DNA from: Megalopta genalis
Lineage: Eukaryota; Arthropoda; Insecta; Hymenoptera; Halictidae
DNA length: 64,000 nt
Assembly: GCF_051020955.1 (NCBI RefSeq)
Contig: NW_027476169.1
Coordinates: 248,001-312,000 of the forward strand
Reading direction: 5' to 3'
Below, in pieces: positions 25,683-37,500 of this stretch (the first letter of the stretch is position 1; each line of letters begins with the position of its first letter). The notes beneath the pieces are model-generated. The model did not search any database and was not told the origin of the DNA. It was given only the letters and a program-made list of their open reading frames with translations. The translations under genes were made by a program, and so were the position numbers.

Positions 25683-28600
25683 TTATAAAAGTTTAGGTTG
25701 TTGCTTTAAAGTTGAAATATCGAGAATCTTACTAGGACAAGTCGTTCTTGGTGTTTGAGTAAAAGGAAACCTTTGCAATGCTGGACTATTTTTTGTATTG
25801 GCAACTTTCACATCAATGTTTGGAGGTATCTCAACATGTACTTTATCGATATCTGCTGAAAGAAAAGAAACTGTTAATAAGAAAATCAGATTCCATTTAC
25901 AAAAAAATGTCTTACATTAAGTATAAACAATGATTAATTTAGTTTCCTCATTCAATCAAAAATTATGATGATTCATCCTCTTACCTTCTGTTTGAACATT
26001 ATTCTTCCCAGGAAGTAATTGATATCTTTCTAGATAACGCATTGTAGCAAAAGACATGTTCGTGCCTTGCACATTACTAACCATAAGATGTTTTACAGCT
26101 GTTGAACCTTGTCTTTGTATGGCTAATTCAGAAAGCTGATCATCAGTTAAATATTTCAAAGCTAGCGCTTTCATATGCATGCTTGTATTTGTTTCATTTA
26201 CAGCGCTTGTAGCCTGGGTCATGTTCGCTTGGTAATCCAAACGTGGATAGTATGAAGAATCAAAGGTCATCCTTTCAAACAAATTATCAAAGTTATTGTG
26301 CATAATACTAACGAGATCGTCGAAAGAAATATCAATTGAAAACTTTTGTAATAGAAGAATTAATCATATAATTGAATTTCATTGTTTAATGATAAATGAA
26401 TATTATTATTGTGTTACATGTAGAATAAATTTACACAATCGACATTAATTTATCTTTACATACTAATAAGATATTATGAGTATAAAACGTACTTTTTACT
26501 GTTATTCGTATCTTTATGTTCTGGATTTTCGCTTATACTAATTCCAAGTTTTTTTAGTTGTTCTAGCGTAGCAACTTTAACGGTATCTAATGCTCTATTT
26601 TCGGTCTCGTCTCGTTCATTTTGATTCACTTTTCTCGAATCTTGTTGCTGATCATCTATTACACAGGAATTCTGCAACAATTGATTCACCTGTCCTAGGA
26701 CATTATTGTAAAAAGTCCATCCTACTTTGGAACTACGTTTAATCCTTTCACTATCATCATCGCTGGAATATTCCTGCATTTCAACATGTATGCTAGGTTC
26801 TGGAGTCGGCGGCCTTTCATTTATTCTTAAATCTCCACCATTTAAGATGAGACTGTCTTCGATACAACTGCCACGTTTAGCAGCAATCTCACCTTCTTTT
26901 CGATGATTCTTATAATATTCAGATTTATTATTTGAGGAGTTGTTCGTCTTTACAGAATCGTTATCTCTTTGTGTATTCAACTTGATACATTGATTTGTAC
27001 CGGAAAAAACATTTGCTTTATGATTGCCATTTTCTAATGTATCGTATTCTACTAACTTATTTTGTAATTCTGGTATTCTTAATGTTTTATAATGCCTTGT
27101 TTCTTCCTCATTATTTCTTTCGAAATGTCTCCGTGCATTTTCAGTCTGATTTATTTTTGTGCTTGTAGTTTTACATAACTTAGGAGATTCTATTCTATGA
27201 TTACCTATTTCTTTCCGAGTATCTGCATAGGCCTGTTTATCTAAATCTTTCACAGAAATACTTGCATTTAAATTACTACTTTGCTGTTGACTAGATGACA
27301 TATAACTCTCAGAGTCTTCAACTATATTTTCTAACTGCCCACTAGGTATTCGATTGAAAGAATTCTTATATCTTCTTAGTGGTTCATGAGCAATACCAGT
27401 GTCGTGTAGACTACTGCACAATTTTAAATTTCCTTTTTCTTGTTGGCCCTCATTTTTTTCATAATCCTCGATGTCCACAGTGAAAGGACTGTTTTGTACA
27501 GTAAATTCAAAGCTAGTCATTACACCAATAGAAACTTTTTGTTCCATAAAAGCTTGTCTCGATTGTGTTTCCGTTAACACCAATTCAGTCTGCTTAACAT
27601 TTTCGGTGTCATTACAATTACCTGTTTCTTTACTTTTAGATGGCTCATAATGATATAGCTGTTGCTTGGAATTTTGTGGAACTCTATTGCAACTAATAGT
27701 TTCATTATTCTTAATTAATTGACCATGCTGTTGTATTTGAGTGGAGCAAGAACAATTCTTCCTTTCTTTTAAATTCTCTTCCTGCATTTTCAATAGTCTA
27801 TCAACTTGTGTTTGCAGAGACTTGATCTGCTCATTCTGACTATTTATAATTTGTAATAAATTTTTCACTGTTTCTTGACTATCGATATTATGAGGAGAAC
27901 AAGGATGATGCTGCGGAAAGGGATATGTATTTGCATTAAAGTAAGGGTATTGTTGTCCCACATAATGTGGTAATGGAAACTCATTTCTTTTTAAACCATT
28001 TGAATTCATGGGAAAATTTTGTACGGCAGCTTCGTTGCATGAATCAGTAAGTGATACTTTCTGTTGTTCAAAATTATGAGTTACTAATTTTCCTTCATAT
28101 ACCAATGGAGAACGTTCTTTCTCATTGATATCACAACTATTTAAATATGGCTTAATAACATGTGGCACATTTGTTACAGAGTCCTTGTGTTTTGTTTTAA
28201 TATTGCTATCATTATGTTTTTGTTGAACTCGTACTAAATTATCTTCACACGTTCTATGATTACGTTTATGTACGTTATTGCTTTCTCTATAAATTTCTTT
28301 CTCTTTATACCTCGGACTACTCCTAAAATCTCTTCTAGAAATGCTACTACTTTCTTGAGATTCTCCTAAGCCACTTTCTTTGCGATAATAGTTCGTCTTA
28401 TAATTCTGACAATGTTGTACCTTTGGAGAAGTTGCACAATTGAACTGCACAGATGGTACTGGCTTCCCTGAATAGTTTTGCTCTTTCCATGCTGCATAAG
28501 AACCATTATCGTATAAAGGAGATGAGACATTATTTTGACGCCTCAAATCTTTAGATTCTGCGTAAGATGGAGAAAAACCATTTTGATCCACAGTTTTACA

Positions 28601-28852
28601 GCTTACAGGTTTATCGAATATTAAAGAAACTTCGGGAACTGATGGTAACGTTAAACACTAAAAATCCAATCATAAAAAAAAATATTAGGAATTTAAAAAA
28701 TTCACAGTCATTGTTTTAGAACTTGTTTGAATATATCTAAAAAAAAAAAAAAATTGAACTATTTTAGAAACACTCACATCGAATTTAGAAGCTGGTTTCG
28801 GAATAATTCTTGGTTCAAATTCATCTTCATAATTGTCGCAAGTTTTATACAT
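25683..28852 (-). CDS. STIL: STIL/Ana2 centriole duplication factor
   Basis: Exons in coding order: 28852-28778, 28657-26493, 26307-25985, 25855-25683; 911 aa. Three STIL/Ana2 landmarks are visible. Near residues 13-20, EPRIIPKP matches PRxxPxP, the CPAP/SAS-4-binding motif. Around residues 287-325 a short coiled coil (LLQIINSQNEQIKSLQTQVD) matches the segment that oligomerises and binds PLK4. Around residues 655-690 an acidic serine patch precedes KVGWTFYNNVLGQVNQLL, the STAN-type SAS-6-binding motif. The C-terminal exons carry MKALALKYLTDDQLSELAI. The rest is Asn/Ser-rich and disordered, as in the family. It should act at the procentriole, recruiting SAS-6 after PLK4 phosphorylation. An AG at the upstream edge near 28896 suggests a noncoding 5' exon further right. 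The ATG is the first in frame before the PRxxPxP motif. Confidence 0.92.
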
Positions 28853-29919
28853 ATTTTTATCGAAAATAAACAACACTTATTTACAGTGGAATACCTGCAC
28901 CCGTTCAACAATATTTACTGTCATTCTCAATTTCAATAAATATTTTGTTGATATAAAAATTTACAAATGAATTTTTTGTTATAGTATTTTTAACAGTATT
29001 TCAAACAGGCAATCTGTATTTATCGTATGCACTGTTTTACTGAAATTAATTTCAAACTACTAATTGGTCGACAAATGATTCGAAATATAGGTGCAGCCAA
29101 CTTAACGGAATGATTCGAGCAGGCCTTCCAGGTACAGTAATCTTTCAATTCAAGAACTATATCCAGGGGCAACGAGGTTCTTGAATTGAGAGAACGCAGC
29201 GAATTGCTGTGCTCTGATTGGTTGACAATTCACAGCTGAACAGTGCTGCCCTCATAGTCAATGACAAAGAGAGGAAATGGCGAGTAAGCAAGAAAGAACG
29301 ACATCAGCACGACATATGCAAAACGAGTCACACCGACGACCAATGAGGTTGTCTCGCTTTACTGTGACGGAAAACGCTGACCAATGAGAGGTAAGTTCGG
29401 CTGCACGTTGGCACAGCCACCTTGCGTCAGCTGACTCGCCTCTCATTGGTCAGTGTTTTTCATTAATAGCTCGTAAACAAAGCCGCGGATTGCATTTGCG
29501 CTAAGGAAAAAGTTACTTCAAACGATCTCGGGAACCTCTCACTTCCCGGAAGTAACATGATTTTGGGACACTCTATATAATGATTGAGACAATGTACGCT
29601 ATAAATACATTTCTATTTTCTTCTTTATTATCGCTTCGCACGAAGAGGTTCAGATATGTACAGAAGAATTTCGCAATTGAATTGCACCTCTATTTTCTTT
29701 ATTGTCATTTCAGCGAAAGTATGCAAAAGAAGTCCAATACGGAAAATTTTAATATAACATATTTTAATTACATTTGTATATAAATGTTTTGCGATACAGA
29801 TATATATTATACAAAGCTATTCATGTGAAATTCCAATGATACAAATTGTGCTACAAAATAAGGTAAAAGAAAAAGTAAACTCGCTTCATACAATTAAGAA
29901 CAAATCATAGAATCTTTAA
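28853..29919. other. Interval between STIL start and galectin stop, rich in repeat relicts
   Basis: Holds the STIL 5' flank, an element starting near 29132 (TACAGTAATCTTTCAATTC) with an internal inverted match (TTCAAGAAC and GTTCTTGAA at about 29147-29185), a relict of the palindromic MITE at 29355-29575, and AT-rich DNA that is probably the galectin 3' UTR. No gene is seen. Confidence 0.6.
29355..29575. mobile_element. Relict of the CAGGGTGTCCC palindromic MITE
   Basis: It contains inverted arms with ACCAATGAGAGG and CCTCTCATTGGT, then the right arm (GCTCGTAAAC, CAAACGATCTCGGGAAC) ending GGGACACTCTA at a TATA site. The right arm matches the intact copy at 30443-30808 with many changes. The outer left arm is missing. 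Four CCAAT motifs in alternating orientation lie a few hundred bases upstream of the STIL start. Confidence 0.7.
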
Positions 29920-32900
29920 TTAAACCATATGCGTTATAGCTAATTCATGAAGCACGACGTCTCCAGATATTTTGAGGGTGTCGATGAGACTTGGTTCGGA
30001 TCTGTGTTTGAATTCACCAATCATTTTGTCGCCAAGCCATATTGAGTATGCGTCGCATTCGCAACGAATCCTGTTGAATCAAAACGAACGGTCAACATCT
30101 TTGAAAGTATCATATTTTTCGACGGATTCGTATGAAGTTAACGAAACAGACGTTAGCAGGAAATTACGACCGGGCATCCATGATAAATGTCCATGATGTC
30201 TTTCTTCGTGTCCCCAAGATCCATTTGACCAACAGTTCATTACGACGTAGGGCGCGTTGCTACCGTATAAAAAGCGCGGATTCAAATGTAAAGCAATCGT
30301 GGGATGAGGATAGATCATTTTTCCTTTTTGCAGATTTACGTAAAATCTGTAAAATAAAAATCCAAGAATGTTAATCATTTTTTAAAACATATAACTATTA
30401 TTGCTAATTTAAATATACTAATTAATAATTAATTTAAATATACAGGATGTCCCAAAAATGTCTCGCAATCCGAAAGTGGCGGGTTCCTCGGGTCATTCGA
30501 AGCTACTTTTTCCTTTACAAAAATTTTCTCTGAGGCACCGTTAACGAGTTATTAACGAAAAACAGTGACCAATGAGAGGCGAGCTCGGCTGGCGCGAGGC
30601 GACCGAGCCAATGAGCGGAACTGGGCTTCGCGCGCTGGTTGGCTGGGCCGCCTTGCGTCAGCCGTACTCGATTCTTATTGGCGCACTGTTTTTCGTTAAT
30701 AACTCGTTAACGGTGCCTCGGAGAACATTTTTGTAAAGGAAGAAGTTGCTTCAAATGATCCGAGGAACCCGCCATTTCCGGATTGCGAGACATTTTTGGG
30801 ACACCCTGTATATATATATATATTAAGTATACATATATCGATTAAACTGAAAACTTACGAATGAGGAAGAAGTTTTAATCTTCCAGCTATAAATAATCTA
30901 GTTCCTATCTTGAATTCACCTCCAAGATCCACAGTAATTGGCATATTCTGTGCAGATAGTACACATATAAATCTTAATTTAATAAAAAAATAATAATAAA
31001 ATAATAAATAATAAAATTATTATTAAATAAATAATAAAATAATAAAAAAGAACATACGAGAAGCTCGATGAGCGGTTTGTCGGCTTTCAAACTCAAAGAA
31101 GTGCTCGATTTGCATATCTTTGAATCAGGATATACGAATAACTCAAGCTGTCGATATCTGGTGTCTTCCAGTGATCCAGTTATTTCGAGGCTCACTATGT
31201 CATCTAAAGACATTCTGTATGAAAACGCACAAAAATGTTCTCCATTTATCGCAATCTATAAAAATAATTCCCTTTTAGATATATATATATATGTGCATTT
31301 TTAAAGTTATAGCGGAATCAGATATTTAATGAAACGTTTGCCTGAAATGCGTTGGTCGTGCAAAATATTAAAATGTGTATATAACAGTTGTGTCGAAAGG
31401 TTAAATGACTAGCAGGAGAACATGTTTCCTCCTCCTCCCACGTTCCTTTGTATTTCGTATTTCGTACAACATATCCTCTGTCCAAACGGGGATTGAAATG
31501 CAACGCAACATTACCCGTTGTTTTGCATAATAAATTTACTGAAAACCTACAATGTTTTACATAGTAATTAAAATGTACAAGCACCGTGTTGTCTTGATTA
31601 AGCCAGATATAATCACCTTAATACATTTGGCGGTATATAACCTGTAATTACTATGGCCGACGATGGTTTAAGAGGCCTCAATGGAAATGGTTTAGATTCA
31701 TTCTGGAACAGAATACTTTTTCCTACATCACCAACGGATATGATATTGTCCTTTAGAATGTCTAAGTATAATATATTTCAACTAAAAAATAAATAAAAAA
31801 ATGCTTTCACTATCGAGGACGAAGTATGAACAGATAAATGTAAACAAAAGATAATGTAAACAATCATCTAAATATTTTGCAGGTGTGAAAAAGTAGGATT
31901 CACTAATTGATTGATTAAATATTAATAATAAAAATATAACAAAAAAAATGTGCGCACATCGAATCAAGAGTATTCCCGTTTCGACAGCAAAACGCATCAT
32001 CCCTTGCGGGGATCGAACCCGCGACCTTTGGATTAGAAGTCCAACGCGCTATCCTCTGCGCCAAAGGGACTACGTGAATCAGATTCTTTCAGAGTACTAA
32101 TATTGTGCAATGGAAGTCTATTGAAGTGATCATGCTTAGATTTTAATATTTTTATGGATACAACGTCTGCATACTTCGCAAATCTGTATACTTGATATAT
32201 TGGAAATGCGTACATAAAAACTAGTCAAAGTTTTGATTCGAATCCTCGACATTAGCCTCCATGAGAACAATTTTTCTTTGGATGCAGCCGTTCATCTTGA
32301 TTTTAATACGAAATGATCGTTCGTGCACCTATATTCAAGAAGATGTGGATTGAATATAAAAAGATCTCTTTGAACAAGCGTACAAAATTTATAAAAATAA
32401 ACGAAAAGATAAAGTTCGTAATAACCTGATTACAAAATGTTAAGTGGTTATACGTTCTACGAAATCTTTTATTGTCGTATAACGGTTAGACTCTAACCTA
32501 TAGATATTCTCATCTCGGTACATTAATTTCATAGTAGAACTTCCTGTATATTAATTGAAACAAATAAAAAGAATCTATATTTTCTATCGGACTTTGACAA
32601 ATGAAGAAGGTACACAACATTAAAGAGCAAAATGATAGAAAACGTATACGAAAGTAAAATTCATTGCAACCATCGTGTGCAGTTTTTGAGTTCATTTTTG
32701 ATTTTGTTTAAAGATCGTACGTTTCTTTCTTGAACAATTAATTATTATATCGAAACAGTTTTATCTAAAATATCAAACACGTCCAGATGTAAAAAAACCA
32801 TGATTTCAAATTGGAATATTAGTAGTAAAATAAATGGAGCACATTGATACGTGTGCGTATTGTTGAAGTTTATTTTACAACATATTCTTCACCCTACAAA

Positions 32901-33381
32901 CATTTCACAGCTTTTCCCAAAAGCATATTACAATATATGTTTAATATCTATATCTTATAGTGTGTATATTTCGATGCTATTTCGTTTGTCGTAAGCTGCT
33001 GATTCATAATTTTGAATATCGAAGTGTAATCGTAAGCTATTTAAAGAAGTATATAAAGACCAATTTAACCGTTCAAATAACTGATATGTGAAATAAATGA
33101 TACAGATGCAGATTTATCGGTGCACCGATTTTCTTTGTGGTGTAACCAAATTGCTCAACGTGTAGTTATCTAACATATTTTATCGAGTGAAAGAAAGGTT
33201 AGGGACAAAAAATACTCCAATTTTCGTAAATCTATGTTCGCATTTTCTATGACCTAAGATCTAAATTCTTCTATTATCGATCAATACTCACTATGGGTAT
33301 TGTATCCTCGTCGACGAACGAAAATTCACGGCGAGCATTTTCCCTTCTTTGCAGAACAATTTCATCTTGGTGTACAGACAT
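29920..33381 (-). CDS. Tandem-repeat galectin (two carbohydrate-recognition domains)
   Basis: Exons in coding order: 33381-33292 (candidate first exon), 31750-31617, 31546-31342, 31255-31058, 30947-30859, 30346-30152, 30070-29920; 353 aa. CRD1 has VALHFNPRLDRGYVVRN, GTWEEEE and IAINGEHFCAFSYR; CRD2 has IALHLNPRF, YVVMN, SWGHEERH, GRNFLLTIRCECDAYSIWL and GEFKHR. The HxNPR...VxN...WxxExR signature is complete in CRD2; CRD1 has Thr where the final Arg should be. Galectins bind beta-galactosides and in insects are linked to immunity and gut barriers. No signal peptide is visible, as expected. The junction 31342/31255 uses a GC donor. The first exon (MSVHQDEIVLQRRENARR...) is a good ATG exon with a GTGAGT donor in the right phase, but its acceptor partner (CTAAAG at 31751) is weak; the start is uncertain, the rest firm. 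Confidence 0.85.
30443..30808. mobile_element. Intact palindromic MITE, 366 bp, in a galectin intron
   Basis: Starts CAGGATGTCCCAAAAATG and ends CATTTTTGGGACACCCTG, each next to TA, so a TA target duplication is likely. The two arms (about 165 bp each) match almost throughout, including TCTCGCAATCCG, GAGGCACCGTTAACGAG and TTATTAACGAAAAACAGTG, leaving only a short GC-rich centre. No coding capacity. The TA target and long arms suit a mariner/Tc1-mobilised foldback element; this is inference. Confidence 0.9.
31998..32070 (-). tRNA. tRNA-Arg (anticodon TCT)
   Basis: On the minus strand a 73-nt cloverleaf begins GTCCCTTTGGCGCAGAGG, with D loop, anticodon arm TTGGACTTCTAATCCAA (anticodon TCT), GGTTCGATCCC T arm with CGGGG/CCCCG pairing, and 3' strand AAGGGAT plus discriminator G. 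There is no intron. A T-rich stretch follows further downstream. It reads AGA codons. It lies on the same strand as the galectin and, if the candidate first exon is right, sits inside its first intron. A and B boxes (GGCGCAGAGG-type and GGTTCGATCCC) are intact. Confidence 0.95.
32071..33291. other. Probable first intron of the galectin
   Basis: AT-rich DNA with no recognisable coding content. If the 33292-33381 exon belongs to another transcript, this is intergenic. Confidence 0.45.
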
Positions 33382-34514
33382 ACTTTCTGATAATCGTGAA
33401 AAATGATTTATTCGAACAATATACTACGTACTTTAAATTCCGTGTACATACATGCAACCGATCTGATTACAAGATATGTATCTCATCGAACTTAAGGTGT
33501 GGTTGCTAGACAGATGTAAGATATCTTCTATCTTTGTGTCAACAATTATCTTGGTAACTTTCAATATACAAGTTACAAATTAAAAGTTAATCGTAATAAT
33601 TTCGTTTCATATACAAACCGTTCTCTTTCTGGACACACTTCAGAATAAAATTTTTTAGCAGTTTTTTTTTACGTATGTATGTATATATAATAAAAAAAAA
33701 CCATTAGTGTTTTCCATAAAATTTAATTTTAAAATTTCTAAAAAGCATTCTTAGAGAGTATTAATAAAATTTCATACAACATAAACATTATTAAATATAT
33801 AATTAAATATTTGTTAATAATATCATTAATCAAGGGTTTATAGTTCTAAGATCAATACCTTAATTTTGTTTGTTTTGTAAACTTTTTAGCGACGTTTGAC
33901 TTAGTTAACAGTGAGTAAATTCTTTGCTTTTTTTTTATATAACATTGTAATGGATACTTTATTTACAAGTAAAAAAGTGTGAAAAAAATAGCTTTTGAAG
34001 TTTTCATCAAGAATTTCTATCGACTAGACTGCTTTTTCGTTTTTATCTTCTTAGAAAATGAAGTTGAGTTTCTGTTATTAAAATATATTGTTAGCTAGAA
34101 TGTAGGAACATGAGAAGCTTTCACGTAACTTTAATTTTCTTCTCCTTCTGATGATCAGTCAATGATTATTAATAGTAACATTTTCAACAAGTTTGAGGCA
34201 GTAGACGCTTCTTTAAGGAAGTGTGAATAATTTTCGATCGCTTACTGACGAATACATATAAATATGACGAATCACTTTTTTTAAATATTCCTTCTATTGT
34301 TAAGTTCCTCTGTTTAACTATAACTTCGTGACGAGGCCAATTCACTGACTACTTTATTTGTAAAATTAATTTATAAAATTACTCACGCTTTCTCAAGAAT
34401 AATACGTTTATCTATTCAAAAAAAAAAAAAAAAAAAAACCAACAAAAAATAAAAAAACGACTGTCAGTCGTGAGCGTAGTAAGCGAAAACATACATAAGA
34501 CAAAAAGTTATAAT
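33382..34514. other. Galectin 5' flank and glycogen phosphorylase 3' flank
   Basis: AT-rich and without genes. It contains an A20-type homopolymer at about 34417-34438. It probably includes the glycogen phosphorylase 3' UTR, since that gene runs on the same strand and ends at 34515. Confidence 0.6.
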
Positions 34515-37500
34515 TTAAATATCTCGTGGTTCATGAGGTGCGGGAAGTCGTTGCCAGGAGGGTTCGACTCCCCAAATTTCACGAGCATATTCAGCAATCG
34601 TGCGATCCGAAGAAAACTTTCCAGATGAAGCAATATTATGAATCGCCATTTCTACCCATTTGTTCTCATCTTGGTAAGTTTTGCTAACGTGATCTTGCAT
34701 TTTAATGTAGCTTTCATAATCAGCGAACAGATAGAATCTATCCCAGTTCAGTAGGACATTGGAGATGTCCTTGAACTCGTCTGGATTATTGGGGCTGAAG
34801 AAGCCACTCTGGATCTGATCAATGCATTGTTTCAATTCAGGGATTTTGTTATAATAATCATGAGCATTATATCCTTTCCTCTGCAATGCTTCAACTTCCT
34901 CGACTGTCATGCCAAAGATGAATATATTTTCATTGCCCATTTCTTCAGCCATTTCGACGTTGGCACCATCCAACGTACCAATTGTAAGTGCTCCGTTTAA
35001 CTATAATTTCAAATAGAACATTCCAAACGTTTGAAAATGAATGCCGACAAAGCAATAGCTCGATAAATAAATAATCGTTTACCATGAACTTCATATTTCC
35101 CGTGCCGGATGCCTCGGTACCAGCAGTTGAAATTTGTTCACTTAAATCTGCAGCTGGAATTATCTTCTCTGCCAAAGTGACTCGATAATTTTCCAGGTAG
35201 ATCAATTTCAATTTGTCACCAACGATTGGATCGTTATTTATGACGCTGCCCACATTGCATATCAGTTTTATAATTTTTTTCGCCAAATGATAACCCGGCG
35301 CTGCTTTTCCTCCGATCATGACAGTACGCGGCACAAACGGCGCAGACGGATTTTTCTTTATTCGATTGTAAAGCGTAATCACGTGTAAGCAATTCAGCAA
35401 TTGCCTCTTGTACTCGTGTATTCGTTTCACCTGTTTTTATGTAATTTGTATAATACGTTATTATTATTATTTACTCGTAGCGTGAACATATATTCTAACG
35501 TATTCAAACAAATCATGTACCTGAATATCATAGATAGAAGCGGGATTCACTTTAACACCGTAATCCTTCTCAAGTAATTGTGCTACTTTCAGTTTATTCT
35601 CTTGTTTGACTTTAATAATGCTGCGTTGGAAGACTGGATCTTTAGCCCATTGTTTAAGCTGCGCCAGTTGCTCCAGATGCACAGTCCATTCATCGCCAAT
35701 TTTCTAGAAATGCATAAATAAAACAATAAACTGTACCACGATTTGCTGATCGATTATTGATTGAAAATCAAAATTGACAAGCGTCACGGTTAAATTATAC
35801 AAACATTTCTACATAACGCTTTGAAAATTAATATCATTTTTGCTTACTTCTTCGATGATATCGGAAAGATTCGGATTGCACAAAAGGAGCCACCTTCTTG
35901 GTGTAATACCGTTCGTCTTGTTCTGAAACTTTTCTGGCGACATTTCGTAGAAATCTTTGAAACTAGAATAATGAAAATTATAAGTATAATTATTGTAAGT
36001 ATTATTATTATAAGTATAACAGCTTTAAAATATAGAAAAACTTACACGCTCGCTTTTAGAATTTCTGAATGCAGTGCCGCTACACCATTAATAGCGTGAC
36101 TACCAACGATAGACAAATGCGCCATGTTAACTCTTTTCTCGCCCTCTTCTTCGATTAAGGACATGCGACGAAGGCGATCCATATCATTCGGAAACTTGGC
36201 AGTAACTTTTTGTAAGTGTAGGAAATTTATGTGATAAATTATTTGCAAATGCCGAGGCAAAATACTTTCCAACATGCTTGTTGGCCATCTTTCGAGGGCC
36301 TCTGGAAGCACTGTATGATTGGTGTAAGCGCAAGTCCTGGTTGTGATGTCCCAAGCCTTTGTAACGAAACAAGCAGTTATAATGTCTCAGTAAACTTTAT
36401 ATAAGATCAATTATGATGAAACAATGTAATAAATTATAACCTTCTCCCATGGAAGACCTTCGACATCAATGAGAATCCTCATTAGCTCGGGTATGGCCAT
36501 AGAAGGATGAGTGTCGTTGAGTTGGATAGCAACTTTATCGGGGAACAAATCAAAGTCTGTTCGGTGATGTTCTTTTGAGCCAAATTTACTAGCTTTATAT
36601 CTGTAAGTCGTGATAATTACATGTAAAAAGAACTTGCAAATGCAAATGATACTTGAGTAATCAATGTTATATACCTGCGTATTATGTCCTGTAAAGTCGC
36701 GGCCACCATGAAATACTCCTGCTTCAGACGCAATTCTTTTCCCTCAAAGAAGTTATCGTTAGGATATAATACTCTGGAAATGTTTTCGGCCAAATTGCGA
36801 TCAATTACAGCTTGGATATAATCACCATTATTGACTGAAAATAATATTGAACATTTTTTTACATAATTCCTAAACATCTTAGATCGTAATTTTAAGTATT
36901 AAGCAATAAAGTATGCGTACAAAATTGAAGATTGAATTCAACTGGAGATTTAGCAGACCACAGTCTAAGAGTATTTACTACATTATTTTTATATCCTGGA
37001 ACTGGATTATCATATGGCATTGCAAATACGACCTGCAAACAAATATATAATATATGTATATATTGAAAACAAACTACTGTATGGTTTTATTTATTCATGT
37101 AGCCGTTACCTGCGTATTCACCCATTTCTTTCCCTCGGGGGTATCGATAACTTGTCCATAGAAGTTTACAGGAAGCATAAACTCAGGTCTTGCCTTCTCC
37201 CATGGGTTTCCATATCTTAACCAATCGTCTGGTTCTTCTACCTGTTCTCCATTTTTAATCTTTTGAGCAAATATTCCGTATTCATATCGAATACCATATC
37301 CATAAGCTGCTAAGCCTAAGGTGGCCATGCTGTCAAGGAAACAAGCAGCGAGCCTTCCTAAACCACCATTTCCTAGACCAGCGTCTTCCTCAAGTTCTTC
37401 CAATTCTTCAATGTCTAAACCCATCTACAGCGTAGACAATGAAAACCAATTTGTATTAACTTTCCCCGCATTTGCCGATTTATCTCCTAAATATTTAAAA

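Noticed and set aside
27000..28591. Asn/Ser/Gln-rich 705-codon frame considered as an orphan gene
   Set aside because: The coiled coil, the STAN-type motif and the spliced PRxxPxP exon identify it as STIL/Ana2.
31782..32000. 72-codon minus-strand frame with a hydrophobic start resembling a signal peptide, upstream of the galectin
   Set aside because: Its start overlaps the tRNA-Arg gene, it has no splice link in phase to the galectin exons, and galectins lack signal peptides.
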